A stretch of 6,704 nucleotides of DNA from positions 1-6,704 of the forward strand of contig CAMYJP010000115.1 of assembly GCA_947258675.1 (NCBI GenBank), written 5' to 3'. Source of the stretch: an uncultured Desulfobulbaceae bacterium (GTDB lineage Bacteria; Desulfobacterota; Desulfobulbia; Desulfobulbales; BM004). Position 1 is the first letter of the stretch, and every line of letters begins with the position of its first letter. The position numbers were made by a program, and so were the translations under genes. This document shows, in pieces, positions 5,612-6,704 of this stretch. The notes beneath the pieces are model-generated. The model was not told the DNA's origin, did not search any database, and was given only the letters and a program-made list of their open reading frames with translations.

Positions 5612-6704
5612 CTTTCATAAGTTTGAATGTGATACTGTCAACCAAAGCCTGCCAACTGGCCTCGATAATATCATCAGAAACACCAACCGTTCCCCATTCG
5701 GAGTCCTTATCACGAGACTGTATCAATACCCTAACTTTAGCACCGGTTCCATGTTCACCAGAAAGAACACGGACCTTATAATCCTGCAGCTCCATTTCTT
5801 TCAATTTAGGATAGAAACGACTTAACGCTTTCCGCAGGGCTTTATCAAGAGCATTAACAGGTCCGTCTCCCAACGCAGCTGTATGAACTTCATCGCCACC
5901 GGCATTTATCCTGATGGTTGCTTCAGCTTTAGGGGGCTCATCCATGCTCGTTTTCTGATCAATAACTCTAAAGCCCATTAATTCGAAATATCGCCTTTGC
6001 GTACCTAAAGCACGACGCATCAATAATTCAAAAGATGCTTCAGCTCCTTCAAACTGGAAACCTTTATCTTCAAGTTCCTTTAATTCTTTAACGATAGACC
6101 CTACGACCGGATCTTTGCTATCCAGATTCAAACCGATTTTCTGTGCCTTATGAAGCACATTACTTTTTCCAGACTGATCAGAAATCAGAATTCTTCTGAC
6201 GTTGCCAACCTTTTCAGGCTCAATGTGTTCATAGGTCATGGGATTACGTTTCACAGCACTGACATGTATCCCACCTTTGTGGGCAAATGCAGACCGACCG
6301 ACATAAGGCTGATATTTGTTGTGCGGCAAATTAGCGATCTCGTTGATAAATCGGGCGGCTTCATGGAGTCTGTTAAGTCTTTTTCCTGCTTCAAATTTAA
6401 AGTTCATCTTTAAAGCTAAGGCTGGAATAATTGATGTCAGGTTAGCATTACCGGCCCTCTCGCCAAAACCGTTCATGGTGCCCTGCACCTGAATTGCTCC
6501 ATTATCAATTGCTGCCAAGGAGTTTGCTACTGCAGTTTCAGAATCATTATGGGCGTGAACCCCCAATGGGACAACTTGTCCCCCGTCCTTTATGTGTTTT
6601 TTCACTTTACGCATTATAGCTGGTATTTCATGTGAAAGTGTCCCACCATTTGTATCACATAAAATTAAGCAGTCAGCCCCACCGGCGATTGCACGATCTA
6701 GGGT
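5592..6704 (-). CDS. cimA: (R)-citramalate synthase, N-terminus cut by window edge
   Basis: CimA condenses pyruvate with acetyl-CoA to (R)-citramalate, opening the threonine-independent route to 2-oxobutyrate and isoleucine. The frame is open to the right edge, so 370 C-terminal residues are visible; relatives are somewhat above 500. The missing part should hold the first catalytic-barrel motif (GDG-x-Q). Numbering from the first visible residue, the fragment has LCDTNGGTL (15-23), GVHAHND (48-54, metal-ligand histidines) and [17 protein letters not shown] (73-89). The CDTNGG wording is typical of the citramalate family; 2-isopropylmalate synthases usually have DTVG here. [17 protein letters not shown] follows. 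The last 125 or so residues form the LeuA-type allosteric domain, where isoleucine feedback would be expected. ATG at 6614 is internal to the barrel and not the true start. It is the first gene visible in the inferred operon and overlaps the next gene by 20 nt. Confidence 0.95.
   Translation of the reverse strand, partial: TLDRAIAGGADCLILCDTNGGTLSHEIPAIMRKVKKHIKDGGQVVPLGVHAHNDSETAVANSLAAIDNGAIQVQGTMNGFGERAGNANLTSIIPALALKMNFKFEAGKRLNRLHEAARFINEIANLPHNKYQPYVGRSAFAHKGGIHVSAVKRNPMTYEHIEPEKVGNVRRILISDQSGKSNVLHKAQKIGLNLDSKDPVVGSIVKELKELEDKGFQFEGAEASFELLMRRALGTQRRYFELMGFRVIDQKTSMDEPPKAEATIRINAGGDEVHTAALGDGPVNALDKALRKALSRFYPKLKEMELQDYKVRVLSGEHGTGAKVRVLIQSRDKDSEWGTVGVSDDIIEASWQALVDSITFKLMKDEQGRT

Noticed and set aside
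5587..6413. Plus-strand open frames at 5587-5781, 5604-5825 and 6150-6413
   Set aside because: They are antisense to cimA, whose protein is continuous and conserved here.
5592..6614. Reading ATG at 6614 as the true cimA start
   Set aside because: The 30 codons upstream to the window edge are open and encode the conserved CDTNGG barrel motif, so the gene begins outside the window.

Overview
This window is a block of bacterial housekeeping genes, all read from the minus strand. It holds four complete genes and two cut by the window edges. Base composition is moderately AT-rich (about 40% GC by eye). I see no mobile element, CRISPR array, RNA gene or prophage signature. The gene content fits a free-living, prototrophic Gram-negative anaerobe: citramalate-route isoleucine synthesis, a ComEA-like HhH protein, MiaA, a CDP-alcohol phosphatidyltransferase and RecJ. 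A deltaproteobacterial lineage (Desulfobacterota or a relative) is my guess. It is an inference from gene style and not something the sequence proves.

In the direction of transcription (right to left) the layout is as follows. cimA lacks its N-terminus and enters from the right edge (6704 to 5592). A membrane-anchored ComEA-like helix-hairpin-helix protein follows (5611 to 4967), then miaA (4967 to 4005), a CDP-alcohol phosphatidyltransferase (4008 to 3457) and recJ (3393 to 1639). The first four genes overlap one another by 20, 1 and 4 nt, and recJ follows after a 63-nt gap, so the five probably form one operon. A hairpin followed by eight T's, about 17 nt after the recJ stop, is a plausible terminator. 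After a 248-nt AT-rich intergenic region comes purB, preceded by a strong Shine-Dalgarno sequence. It runs off the left edge and lacks only its last residues.

The operon mixes functions: isoleucine precursor synthesis, DNA binding or uptake, tRNA modification, phospholipid synthesis, and DNA repair. They look grouped for shared housekeeping expression and not as one pathway. purB (purine synthesis) appears to be a separate transcription unit. I found no convincing new system. The points most worth a second look are: (1) PurB is of the human-like ADSL type, with Ala where the superfamily signature usually has Pro; (2) the phosphatidyltransferase has motifs closer to eukaryotic-type cardiolipin synthase than to E. 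coli PgsA; (3) the ComEA-like protein has an unusual central region; (4) a perfect 13-bp palindrome lies in the purB leader.
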